From contig JAEQBH010000734.1 of assembly GCA_016808115.1 (NCBI GenBank), positions 806,001 through 870,000 of the forward strand: 64,000 nt of DNA. Reading direction: 5' to 3'. Source of the DNA: Tetrastigma voinierianum (lineage: Eukaryota; Streptophyta; Magnoliopsida; Vitales; Vitaceae). The position numbers and the translations under genes are program-made. Below, one piece after another: positions 1-10,601 of this stretch (positions within the stretch are counted from its first letter, which is position 1; the number at the start of each line of letters is the position of its first letter). The notes beneath the pieces were generated by a model. The model worked only from the letters and a program-made list of their open reading frames with translations. It had not been told where the DNA came from and searched no databases.

Positions 1-998
1 TGTCACAAGATGGGCCTTAATCTAGATTGATCTCCATAAGCCAATATGAAGATCAACACATTCCTAGGTAGTAATAAGGCCCAGCGATGTCGATTCGACT
101 ACCTAACTTGCGCATAGACTAGCTCCTCCATCATCATGGTTGGATTTGGCATGACTTCAAATGGCTTTGCATTGTCTCTTGTTTATTACAACAATTAAAT
201 AAATACTACTAATAGTAAAATAAAATTACATAATATAAAAAACGGCATGTTTATTTAATAATTACAACCCTTGTAAAACAATAATAATAACTTGCCAAAC
301 ACATTGGTCAAAAAGGCCATACTGTGCACCATGTGAAGAACACAACATGCAAAATATATTATGTTATCATAGCAACAATTTGTATTAAAAAGAAATAAAT
401 TATAATAGGTATGTGTTTAAACCACTAAATTCATAAGGCGCTACATTTAGTCAGCATGGGCCGTTCCGCCAGCTTCTGCTAGCGGGATTCGGCTCTAGGG
501 GGCCAAAATACACCTGCACTTTTTTTTTCCTTTCACAAACATTAGTGTTTCGTCAAAATTAAATTTCATTGATCTCTATCAATAACAATTTTTGAATAAG
601 CCGAAAGCTAATAAAAATCACATTAAAATAGCATATTATGTAATCTCATTACACATAAGGCTTATTTTCATCACCATAAACAATCATTGATAAATCGTAT
701 TCATATATGAATTCACCCATGTATTAATTTGATTAAGACAAAGTCAGAAATCATATAACATGCTATTAAACACTTTAATGGAAATATCCCATTCGGATTC
801 TTAATCATATTAACTTAATCCTTTTAGGTTTTGACCAATAAATTAATACCTTAACAAAACCTATTAACTATGTCGCTCAGACAAACCATAATATATCACA
901 TATATTCAAAATCGCAAATCATGCGTAATCATATACATCACACACATACAATCAAACAGTTGCATTATCGATTTTTATGAAAACACAAGTGGCTCTGA
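1..998 (-). mobile_element. E0: Copia-like element, internal 5' leader (partial, runs off left edge)
   Basis: AT-rich DNA with no ORF of note on either strand. It sits on the internal side of a tRNA-iMet-like primer site (988-998) and of the LTR to its right, so I read it as the untranslated leader of a minus-strand Copia-like element. The gag-pol of that element would lie beyond the left edge. No domain is visible, so the assignment rests on the LTR and primer site only. Confidence 0.4.
988..998 (-). other. E0 primer-binding site, tRNA-iMet type (degenerate)
   Basis: On the minus strand the sequence directly after the LTR end reads TCAGAGCCACTT. This matches the core of the usual plant Copia primer site, TGGTATCAGAGCC, which pairs with the 3' end of initiator tRNA-Met. 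The first few bases of the canonical site are missing, so the match is partial. Confidence 0.45.
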
Positions 999-2718
999 TG
1001 AATTAATCGTTAACACGTAATATCCAACTTGCCAGAAACATAAAATGCAATGAATTTATAATTTTATCCCTTAACGTACTAAGGATCACATGCTTCATAA
1101 AAAACCATAGTAAACGAAACTTACTCTTGTAGATCGACTACGTTTCAAAGTCCGCGCCTTGGTTTATTCGGATCTTCAAAGATGTCGCTTTCCGAAAAGC
1201 GACCACCCACTAAGCAAGTATCCACACACCGAACAAATAATGAACGATCTTGTTGAATGCTAATGCTTAGGTTGGCCTTCCCCAAAACGAAATCGTGGTC
1301 CTCTGCTTTGGTTGTTCTTGAGTAAAGACGACTACTACAAAATATATATGTCTCACATATATATTATATAAGTCTCTTAGGTTTTTTTAAATCAAATAAA
1401 AACGAATTTATATTATTATATATTTAAAACTTTTTTAAATAATAACAATTTAAATTAAATCCTTATCGTATAAGGAAACAAATTTATATTATTATATATT
1501 TAAAACTCTTTAATAATAACAATTTAAATTCAAATCCTTATCAGATAAGGAAACGAATTTATTTATATTATTATATATCTAAAAATCTTTTAAATAATAA
1601 CAATTCAAATCCTTATCAGATAAGAAAACGAATTTATATTATTATATATTTAAAACTCTTTTAAATAAAAAAAAAACCCTTTACCGATTATTTCCTTATC
1701 CAATAAGAAAATATAACAAATTAATTATTTGTTATAATTTAAATCACGAATTTTAACTTTCTCGAAATTAAATTTGAATTTAAATAACAACTAATTGTTA
1801 TTTGTAATTTAAAACAATCTCATCATTTTAAATTACTGTAGAGGAAAAACCATAACCTAAGTATTATCTGCTCTAATGTGCACTCTTATAGGTTCATTAA
1901 ACATTACAGAGGGGCCAAATCACATTTTGATCCTACAAGTCATAAGTGGCCTCTAGGCAAGACATTATGACTATCCAAGTTAAATGAAAGTCATGTTATG
2001 AGACAACCTTTAATATAGCTAATGACATAACTTTCACTCGTGATATCTTGATAGAATATAAGGTACGGACAAAGTCAACCTTTATATCGCTCTATCTTGA
2101 TTACTCAAACCCACTAGATCGACTAAACAAATGATTACTGATCTCCATCAATTCATTTGAGCACGCTGCATTTCTACCTCACCTGTCGATGGACCTAAAG
2201 ATATCTCTTATAATAAAGAGGGACAAATTTCCATTTTAATCGCTCATATCTCACTTCTTCACATAATTTTATTATGTTCAAGTATAACCTTTATAGTCAT
2301 CCGATTAAAAGACAACGTTTGATTTATATCAAAACATAATATTCCTTATGTTGAGAACTATAGTTTATCTCGTGTCAAAGGATTTAATGACACAACTATT
2401 AGAGATTAACTTTTGACTTTTTGATCCATGTATTAATTCCCAAGACTCGGTCTCGTCTCCAATATTTGCTCTCAACCAATAGATATAAATTGATTTGTAT
2501 CTCTATACACATATTCATCCCATGAATATCAATCAAACTTTTATACTACCTAATTCATTGTTATTCTATACCACAACCGATTAGGGATATTTAGACAATT
2601 AATAATATTATTCAAGGACATTATATATAATAAACATGCAAATCATCATAATAATTAATTCTCATAAATAGTCAAAATACCATGTCCATACGATAGGCCT
2701 AGAGCACTATTACTAACA
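999..2718 (-). repeat. E0: Copia-like 5' LTR (minus strand)
   Basis: About 1.72 kb, AT-rich, without ORFs. On the minus strand it begins TGTTAGTAATAGTGCTCTAG at 2718 and ends in CA at 999, next to the tRNA-iMet-like site. Its right end cuts cleanly into the RT coding sequence of E1 at 2719, which fixes that boundary; the five bases after it (TGAAT) are the candidate target duplication. The second LTR is outside the window, so LTR identity cannot be measured. The class (Copia) is inferred from the primer site and length. Confidence 0.5.
1400..1668. repeat. 75-bp tandem repeat, about 3.5 units, inside E0 LTR
   Basis: Units start near 1400, 1476, 1551 and 1626 (last one partial). Each has the order AACGAATTTATATTATTATA, TTTAAAACTCTTTTAA, ATAATAACAATTTAAAT, then CCTTATC..GATAAGG, the last being a small inverted repeat. 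Units differ by a few substitutions and small indels. Such arrays in LTRs are common and can change copy number by slippage. Confidence 0.85.
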
Positions 2719-3330
2719 TGAATAGCCATCCAAAAAGCAGTAGAAGGGGTGCCCCGAAATTCTCTTGAGGAGCTGTTCCATAAAACTAATTGAAAGTGAT
2801 ATTTTCTTGTCACTTCATTTAGCCTCCGGTAGTCAATGCATACCCTCCAACCTATAGTAAGGCGGGTGGGCACCTCTTCTTCTTTCTCACGCACAAAGGG
2901 TCACCCTTTTATTTTTTTTTGGTACAACCTCGAGCTGGACTCACCCAAAGTATATCGGATATGGGGGCATATAACACCAGAAAGGCCGCACCTTCTCTAC
3001 ACGCACTACTTCGCATGCGGAGGATTCAATCTTCGTTAGGCTGCCCTGATCGATCTCGCTTGCCTTTCTAAATGGATGTGGTGTGTGCAAACCAAAGGGC
3101 TAACTCCCTTCAAATCAGAGATTTTCCACCTAATAGCCTGCTTGTTCTCCCTGAGGATGTCCAGCAGACTATTTTCCCATGAAGCATTGAGTAGGGAGGA
3201 TATAACAACTGGACATTGCTCATTTTCTTCTAAATATGCATACTTTAATTCCACATGCAGAGGTTTAAGATCCAACTTTTGAGGCTTATTGTTTCCTTCC
3301 TCAATCAGTAAAGGTAGAACATTCATTTTT
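2719..3330 (-). pseudogene. E1 pre-RT region and N-terminal RT (truncated, frameshifted)
   Basis: RNA-dependent DNA polymerase fragment. The stretch 3036-3326 encodes the linker before RT, including KYAYLEE and WKISDLKGVSP, which are usual in Athila-type polyproteins. The stretch 2760-2894 encodes PTRLTIGWRVCIDYRRLNEV, the RT motif with a basic YRRLN. After the FLDGYS-like motif the frame runs into the E0 LTR at 2718, so the YMDD catalytic centre is absent here. At least one frameshift separates the two parts. Confidence 0.85.
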
Positions 3331-3705
3331 CTCCATATCTATGTATATACATATTTCCCGGGTTTCCTACAATTCTAGACAAATCAGATAACCCTCAACA
3401 GCACATCTTGCAGCTCGGGCCGGGGCCGTCGCCTTGTTCCTCTAGAATAGTATCAATTATGCAAACCTCCTCTGGATCCTCTTCCAATGGTTGCATATGC
3501 TTCTTGCTCAAGTGGAAGATATTGAGTTCCAAGGTCATATTCTCGAATGTAATTTTCATAACTCCATTTCAGCAATTGATGATCGCATAGGAGGTGGCTA
3601 AGAATGGTCTTCCAAGGATTATAGGCACATAATTAGCTCCCATCGAGAATCGCTCAGACAAGTACATAACAAAATCAACAGATAGTAGAATTTCACCCAA
3701 TTGTA

Positions 3706-4100
3706 TTAACACATCTTCCACAAAGCATATCTCTTCGGGATTTTTATGGATTTGTATGCTAGGGACAATGTGATGGTTGTGGGCTTAAGCTCTCCCAAAC
3801 CAAGCTGCTTGTACACTGAATAAGGCAACAGGTTGACACTGGCTCCTAAGTCTAGCAGTGCCTTTTCTAAACAAGTTCCCCCGATGTTCACCGAGATGGT
3901 AGGATAGCCCGGGTCTTTTATTTCACTAGGGTCTTGCATTGAATAATGGCACTGACTTGTTCTATCAGGAAGACCTTCTTATCAACATTTAGCCCTCTCT
4001 TCACTTTGCACAGGTCCTTCAAAAATTTTGCATAAGTTGGAACCTGTTTGATCATGTCTAGCAGGGGGGTGTTGACCTTTACCTACCTTAACACTTCTAG
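3706..4100 (-). pseudogene. E1 aspartic protease (retropepsin) region
   Basis: The protein read from the minus strand contains DPGYPTISVNIGGT and then ALLDLGASVNLLPYSVYKQL, the Athila-type retropepsin active-site block (about 3835-3860). Here DLGA takes the place of the usual DTGA. This enzyme cleaves the Gag-Pol precursor inside the particle. The upstream part has IKQVPTYAKFLKDLC-like coding, the linker between gag and protease. A stop soon after the IPK motif breaks the frame into pre-RT. Confidence 0.85.
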
Positions 4101-4399
4101 AATCTCAACCTGTTTGATAGCCTTCTTCTCGCTTTTTAGTGCTTGAGGAAAAGGCTGAGGTGTGCTCTTCTTCACTGCATCTTCTTTAATCTTAATCTTT
4201 TTTGGTTCAGCTTACCTTTCCTCTTTATCTGATTCTGCTGGTTTGAGTACTAGCTACTCAACCTCCTTTCCACTTCTCAAATTGATCACTGGTTTGACTT
4301 CATCTATCCTGGAAGTTGGCTCACTGGAAGAGCACAATTCATGCACTCCTCTAGGATTGGGCTGTGTCTGAGGGGGAAACTTTCCTATTTCTTGCACCT

Positions 4400-5701
4400 G
4401 CTATTGGTTTGTCAACCTAGAAATCGAATATTGCAGATTGTCAAATTTTTGGGCAAGATCATACTGCAGGTTCTCAATCTTTTTGTTTAGTGTGCTTTAT
4501 ACTGTATCGATCCTCTAGTTAGCTCGAGTATTTACTACCTTTTGTTCTTCTACAAAATTGTCCACCACTTTGCTCAAATTCAATATAGTTTGCTCAATCG
4601 GAGATGAGGATGGTTATGGCTGTGGTTGAGATGAAGAACCATACTATTGTTGTGCACCAGGGGGTATATATACTAGAGGCTTTGGTTTCCAAGAGAGGTT
4701 AGCATGGTTTCTCCAATTGGGATTATATGTGTTGTTGTATGGGGCATTGGTTGGTGGCTTGTATTGGCCCACAGCATTGGCTTGTTCAACTATCATCTCC
4801 CTCATTGAAGGAATAGTTGGGCATTGCTCTCCTGGATGCTCAGCAGACTGACAAATGAAGCAAGGCTGGTTGGGCATAGGTGTCTAAGCCACTGCTCACA
4901 CCTCATGTTAATTTCTCATTTCTAGCTCCTCCAACCTTTTGGCTAAGGTGGATAGCTTTTCCTTCATTTCCATGTCCTCAGGAAGTGAGTACATGCCTCC
5001 CCTTTGATCGTCAGAGGTCTCATCCTCTCTCGCCCTAGGTTAGGTCTATCCCATTCTTGGATGTCTCAGCCACATAATTAAGGGAAGTCCATGGCTTTTC
5101 CGATTTTACCATGAAGTCCCCCCACACATAAGCCTAAATGTAGCTTGCTTCATAAGGTGGGACATTCTATCATAGAAGTGATTAACCAAAGATCCAAGTA
5201 TCAAAGCTTTAGAGGATAGGCATTACGGTTTCCTGTGCACCTTTCCCAAGACGAGCATAATTTCTCATTTCAAGGGCCGCAAAGGTAACCGCCTTCTGAC
5301 CATCGGGTTCTATGGGTGTTGAAGAATTCTTCAAAAAATCTCACCCTACATGTCCGCCCAATCTCTAATGGTCCCCTACCGTAGAGTTGAGTCAAATCTT
5401 AGCCTTTTCCTTCAGAGTTAGAGGAAAGAACTTCAGCCTCATCATATCCACATCGGAGATGTCCTCTTTGAAGGTATTGCATACTTCCTCAAACTCCCGG
5501 ATGTGTGAATAGGGATTTTCACTCTCCATCCCATGGAAAGTGGGGAGCAAGGGCACAATTTAGGGCTTGATAATTATGTCCTGGAGGAGGCACAATGCAT
5601 GAGGGCACTCCACCTTAGAGGGTGATATGGTCCCTCATGGTCCAATATGCATTGGGATTCTCCAGATCCCCCGTTGGCTCGAAAACCCTGCGCGGCTCCA
5701 T
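4400..5701 (-). pseudogene. E1 gag with CCHC zinc knuckle
   Basis: Nucleocapsid/capsid gene, read leftwards from an ATG at 5701 (MEPRRVFEPTGDLEN). It is broken by several stops. The conserved gag core is degraded, but 4644-4877 is clean: CFICQSAEHPGEQC fits CX2CX4HX4C, followed by YNPNWRNHANLSW, a hallmark of Athila nucleocapsid. The zinc knuckle would bind the element RNA. The ATG lies only about 40 bp from the E2 insertion point. Confidence 0.85.
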
Positions 5702-6057
5702 CTCTGTCAATTATTCAAGCTCACTTCACAACCTTATCTTATGTGATTGACGCCCAAAAAAGTGCAATTTCAACCCTATATTAGATAGGTTTCGAAAGGC
5801 TTTTTGTACATTAATCATGTCATTTATACCAATTGAAGTGTTCTAGTCTCTTAGTAACACTTATGCCATTTAGAGAGTATTTTTCGTCGCTTGTGCTTTA
5901 CAAGTACTTGGAGTTCAATGAGATAAATGACGAATCATGAAGTTTCAACTCAAGTCTCACCATCAATCACCCAGAATCAATGTGAAACCAAGGCAAAATG
6001 AAGAAAATGTGATGCGGTTGAAGACAGGAGGCAATGCAGTGAAGGATCAACAAAGCT

Positions 6058-6340
6058 GGAATTTTCGCTAAGCTTGCGAAAATTTTCGCTAGGATTGCGA
6101 AAATTTCGCAACCTTATCGAAAATTTCGCAACCTTAGCGAAAACACCAAATTTCGTTAGACCCATCCCAATTTCGCTAGCACTGTTCCTTAGCTTAAACC
6201 CGATTCGCTTACTCACAAGAATTCGCTAGTTTAGCTAAATTCGCTAAAGAATAAATTTTTCCATCCTTAATAAAATTTCTTATTTTCGCTAGATTCGTTG
6301 ATTTCGCTTAATTAGCGAAATTCTTCACTTAGCTAAATTT
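6058..6340. repeat. Cluster of TTTCGC / GCGAAA words in U3 of E2 5' LTR
   Basis: Many short, partly palindromic copies of AATTTCGCTA and TAGCGAAATT on both strands in about 280 bp, upstream of the TATA box. Comparable clusters occur at 14247-14520, 40370-40690, 48435-48720, 54580-54880 and 62935-63215, all in U3 of Athila-like LTRs here. No tandem period is visible; spacing is irregular. Confidence 0.85.
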
Positions 6341-6472
6341 GATGCCTCGCTATGCTTTTTGTAATTAATGCCAAACCGCTCCAAATCTTGGTGTGTATTA
6401 CTTAATTGTCCAATAACTTAGCCACTATAGGTTTTTTGGTATTTTCATACCTTGAGGAGGCCTATATAAGCC

Positions 6473-6479
6473 CCTGCTT
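6473..6479 (+). promoter_or_regulatory. TATA box of E2 5' LTR
   Basis: TATATAA within CCTATATAAGCCCC, about 730 bp into the LTR and just downstream of the TTTCGC cluster. The 3' LTR has the same box at 14624-14630. This is the expected RNA polymerase II promoter of the element; transcription is inferred, not shown. Confidence 0.6.
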
Positions 6480-7461
6480 TGTGTAAGAAAGTGAAGAATC
6501 GAGGAACAATTTGGGAGAAGATATTTGTAAGTTTTATTTTTGTAAATAAAGTCTTTTTATTTTAGGTTTTGCTTTTATTTCTTTTCTCTTCTCTCTTCTT
6601 TTCTCCCCTTTTCCGGCCGCTAAACACACCTCTTGAGGATGACAACTCAAGAGATGCTTGGCTGCTTCCTCCTTTCTTTTGAAGAGGAAGGAAGCTAAAG
6701 GTAAGGGGCATATGCATGTCAGTCTCTTCAGATAAAAGCCACGGTAGTGTATTTATGGCTCTTATTCTCAAAACTTAGTTGCATAACATGGGATGTTATT
6801 GATTTGGCCAATACTTCCATGCTTTAGGACTTGTTCTTAGATGGTTTTACGAAATTTCGAGATAATATTTACATGTTGTGTTCTTCAAATTAGGTTAAAT
6901 ATTTATCGTTATTATTTTGGCCAATACTCATGCTTTAGGATGCAAAGGTTCGGGTGAGAGATGCACCGTTGTTCTTAGATGGTTTTACGAGCCTCCAAAT
7001 GATAATTTAATGTTAGGTTTTAAAACTAAAAGGGGCCATACTGCATGCTAATTGCTGACTCAAATAGAGATGTTTCATGGGTGAGGCTTTGCTAGTTAAA
7101 TATAGATCCTGCTATGCCATGGACTATATGTTATGTCATAACGAGGATAAAACCCGAGGACACTTTGTTTGCCCTAACTTGCCAAGTTAGTGACCCACTT
7201 TCAAAGTTAACTCTTTCACACTTAACTTTCGCTTATAATTTTCGCCAAACCATTCCCCACCGCTTTTGAAACCCAAATCCAAAGAGTCCAAATAGAATCC
7301 TTACCTTCATGCACTGATGCAAACCATTTTTAGGATGAAAACCTATCCCCGTGTTCGAATTCTAGACCACTATATCAAGCAGCAGCTTGACTAATGCGCA
7401 GTAGGAACTTAGTGTATAAATTTTGTTGATTTTAGCTCAGCCTACTGTGGCACGAATCAAA

Positions 7462-7480
7462 TGGCGCCCGTTGCCGGCGA
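7462..7480 (+). other. E2 primer-binding site, tRNA-Asp
   Basis: TGGCGCCCGTTGCCGGCGA, two bases after the LTR end. It is nearly the complement of the 3' end of plant tRNA-Asp(GUC), canonical TGGCGCCGTTGCCGGGG, with one inserted C and one G to C change. Reverse transcription would be primed here. Confidence 0.88.
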
Positions 7481-7805
7481 TGGTGCCAAACTACTAATGG
7501 TAAGTTGAAGAGTACTTGTGATCCACACACAAGTGAAGGTAACCTTTTCTACTTTTTGCAACTTCGCTTGCATGAATCGCCATTGGCTTCACTTTGCAAG
7601 AATCGCATCAAGCTTCGCCGCTTTTCATTCGGGCCAATATTATTTTTAGTTAATTTTAATCTTTAATAGTCGTTTTGTCGTTCTTTGTTGCCCTTTAATC
7701 GTGTAACAACCGTGTATGCAAATAAGGATAGAGACACTTCGTAGATTAAATAGGATAGGTACACAACTTAAACTGCCTAGTGAAGTTAGTGTACCAACCG
7801 ATACC

Positions 7806-9090
7806 ATGGATCCCATAATTATGAACAACAAGAGCCAACCAGGAACCCCATGAATCCAAATGCCTATAGAACCACGAGGGATCACATCCACCCCCTAGAG
7901 TTAGTGCCCCATCCCAGATCATCCCTCCTAACGAAGATGTAGCGTTGAGGCCATATTTGGTACCTCTACTCCCCACATATCATGCGAGCAAAGAAAATCC
8001 ACACTCATATTATGGATTTCGAGTGAGGTTCAGACTACCTTCAAGGAAGGTACGATGGACATGGATTCAGCCGGCCAAAGGCATTTCCATTGACTCTAAA
8101 GGACAAGGCAAGATATGGCTCAACTCATTGAGGCCTAGAACCATAAGAAATTGGGTCAGCCACAGCTGAATTCTTGAAAAGTTCTTCGCTCACAAGACCA
8201 ATAATTTGAAAAGACAAATCCACACTTTTGCGTACCTACAGATGGGCGTAGAGATTTTACCAAAGGTCGAGATTTATGGAAACCATCAAGGCATGTCCAC
8301 ACCATGGGTTTGACACAGGATGTTGGTGAACCACTTCTATGGTGGTATGTCTCCTCGCCATGAGGCAACTCTAGAAACCATGTGGAGACTTTTTAAGCAA
8401 ACATCCCGAAGGAAGCCATGGATTTCTTAAATTACGTACGAAAACTTCTAAGGGTCGGGATGAGCTAACCCAGAGAAACGGATAGGATGAAACCACAACA
8501 AACCAAAGGGTGGGATGTATGCACCGCCCGAAGACATAGAAATGAGAGCTAGGATTTCAACCTCTAGCCAGAAGGTAGAGGAGCTTGAAGGCAACAATGA
8601 AGAGGTGCATGCAAGGATCAGTAAATCCCGCACGCCTAATCCTCAGACCAATTTCCAATCCCCCGCACACTCCAACGTATCAGTTGTCCTATGGCCCCCG
8701 CAAGGAAGGATTTGATGTCGAATAGTGCAAAACACTCGTAGGGACAATACAAGCCACAACAATCCAATGCTCCATATGGTAATACCTACAATTCCAATTG
8801 GAAGAATCACCCCACCTCGCATGGAGACCCAACCCCTCGTTTATGTACTTCGGTGCCAAACCCCTCGCCTTTGTTTCTCACAAATAACAACCACCATCCT
8901 CTCCAGAGCAAGCCATATTTAATTTGAGTAAGGTGGTGGGCAACTTTGTTGAGGAACAAAAAGGAATTAATGCAGAACTGGCATAAAGGATTGATACTGT
9001 AGAAAGTACATTGAATAAGAGAATAGATGGGCTTGAGAGCAATCTCAACCGTAAAAATTGATAACCTACAGATTCAATCACCAAGATCAA
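7806..9090 (+). pseudogene. E2 gag (frameshifted)
   Basis: Capsid/nucleocapsid gene. The start at 7806 (MDPI..) is chosen because E10 and E8 begin their gag with the same MDP at the same place after the primer site. The core includes LRPYLVPLLPTYHA (from about 7945) and KDKARYGSTH/LNSLRPRTIRNW-type coding near 8095-8150, the retrotransposon gag fold. A helical PPEDIEMRARIS..KVEELE segment follows at 8520-8590. Several frameshifts and stops interrupt it and no intact zinc knuckle is visible. Confidence 0.82.
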
Positions 9091-10237
9091 GTTTCTAGAA
9101 GTACAAGAGAATGGAAGGTTTCATCACAGTCATTCCAAATCCTAAAGGAATTCATGAGGTAGGATTACTTTCACCCGTGAATGGATGAGGTTAAGGCCAT
9201 AATCACCCCGAGAAGTGGGAAACGAGGTTGATCACCCTATGCCAAAACCTCGTTGAAGAACTCAGGCAGGAGAAGAATTGCAACCTCGAGCATATTCTCC
9301 TAGAGGAGGATCCAATGAAATACCGCATACCACCTCCATTTCCACAAGCACTAGAGGAAAGAAGAAGGGCAACTCATCATGTGCATTCTTGAGGTTTTAA
9401 GGCAAGTGAAGGCTAACATACTTTACCGGGACCTAATCAAACAAGTCCTCGCTTATGCAAAATTTTTGAAAGATCTTTGCACAATCAAGAAGGATAGGCA
9501 TTGAGAAGAAAGCATTTCACCGAACAGTCGCTGCCATAATTCAAAGCAAATAATTGTCAAATACAAAGATCCTCGGATCTCCCACAATTTCGCCAATATT
9601 GGTGGAATTGCATAGAAAAGTCCTTTGCTTACTTAGGAGCCGCAGAACCTAATGTCAGATTCAAGATAATAAGTAGTTAGGTTTTAGGTGATTAAACCTA
9701 CTAACATCACACTCTCATTGGCCGATAGATCGCTGAAAATCCCTAAGGATAGTTGAGGATGTCTTAGTGAAGATAGACAAATTCTCAATACCCAAGATTT
9801 TGTAAATGATTAATCGAACCAATTGCTAGTGAACCCAATCATGTACCAATCATCTTAGGAAGACCATTTCTGGCCACTGCAAATGCAATAATAAATTGCC
9901 GGAATGGAGTCATGCAATTAACTTTTGTAACATGACCATGGAGTTTAACATCTTTCATTTGAACAACAAACATGAGTTGTTAGAAATTGAAAATCAAATT
10001 TGAAGGAGGTTGTTCGCTGATCAGGCAAAGGTGAAAAACACAAAGGATCAGAAATGCAAGGAGTAATTACCCATGGAGATGAAGATATATTGGTCTTGCC
10101 AACAACACCAACTGCAAGCCAATTGATCAATTCCAAAGCCATCGCTAGCGTGACCACATTAACACCGCACCCAGTTCATGAATTAGCCTGTGCAACCACG
10201 GGTCGGAGATCATCCTCCTTGACCCTCCTTGAGTAAT
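9091..10237 (+). pseudogene. E2 protease region fused directly to pol C-terminal end; RT-RNase H-integrase missing
   Basis: After the linker (AKFLKDLC-like coding at 9455-9480) comes a degraded retropepsin region (about 9560-9780, with ITLSLADRSLKIPK). GRPFLATANAIINC-type coding follows at 9857-9900. Normally the pre-RT linker and RT would come next. Instead the frame at 10054-10236 runs through LPTTPTASQLINS into the short ILLDPP-type ending that closes the integrase ORF in E3, then stops. About 3 kb of pol is therefore absent. E8 has the same join, so it is an inherited structure. Confidence 0.8.
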
Positions 10238-10600
10238 TTTGGTATATTGAACTGGTTTGGTGTTCTCAAAAACCAAATTGCAGTTCAACAATTTTTGTTT
10301 TTTTTATTTTAGTCAATTTCCATTTTTAGCTATTTTTAGTATGTCTCCTAATTTAGCAGCTTTCCATTTTTAGCAAGTTGGTAAGTATTTATATATCTTA
10401 TATTAAATTATTAGATATATTCTATTTCCTAATTTTAATTTTTAATTTTTACTTTTAGTAATATATTAATTTTCATTTTAATCTCAAAATTCGACCAGTG
10501 TGGTGTACTGTGTGTGGAGCCAAATTCGCTAAAATAACGAAAAATTGGCAGAATGACCTTCGGTCGTCTACAGTTTATATAAACAAAGGAGGGTTGGTTT
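10238..10600 (+). other. E2 AT-rich spacer between pol end and 3' ORF
   Basis: T-rich non-coding DNA beginning with a TTCTCAAAAACCAAATTGCAG block. The same block follows the pol stop in E8, and a related one follows the integrase stop in E5. No ORF or hairpin stands out. Confidence 0.6.
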
Positions 10601-10601
10601 A

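Larger units (their letters stand above)
2719..5743 (-). mobile_element. E1: Athila-like Ty3/Gypsy element, gag to RT segment
   Basis: Minus-strand coding part of an element interrupted three times. Reading from right to left it carries gag, protease and the start of RT, and is cut at 2718 by E0. Its upstream side is cut at 5744 by E2 and resumes at 15655 with leader, primer site and 5' LTR. The rest of pol should lie left of E0, outside the window. Confidence 0.8.
5744..7459 (+). repeat. E2 5' LTR
   Basis: Starts TGATTGACGCCC and ends GGCACGAATCA. Comparable features lie in the same order in the 3' copy: U3 with TTTCGC/GCGAAA words (6058-6340), a TATA box (6473-6479), a CT-rich stretch, then a long R/U5 with an AAAACCTATCCCCGTGTTCG block. 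Differences from the 3' LTR are largely small indels. Confidence 0.92.

Noticed and set aside
6058..6340. Repeated TTTCGC/GCGAAA words looking like a CRISPR-type array
   Set aside because: No constant repeat length or spacer size, both orientations mixed, and located in LTR U3 of a plant element.
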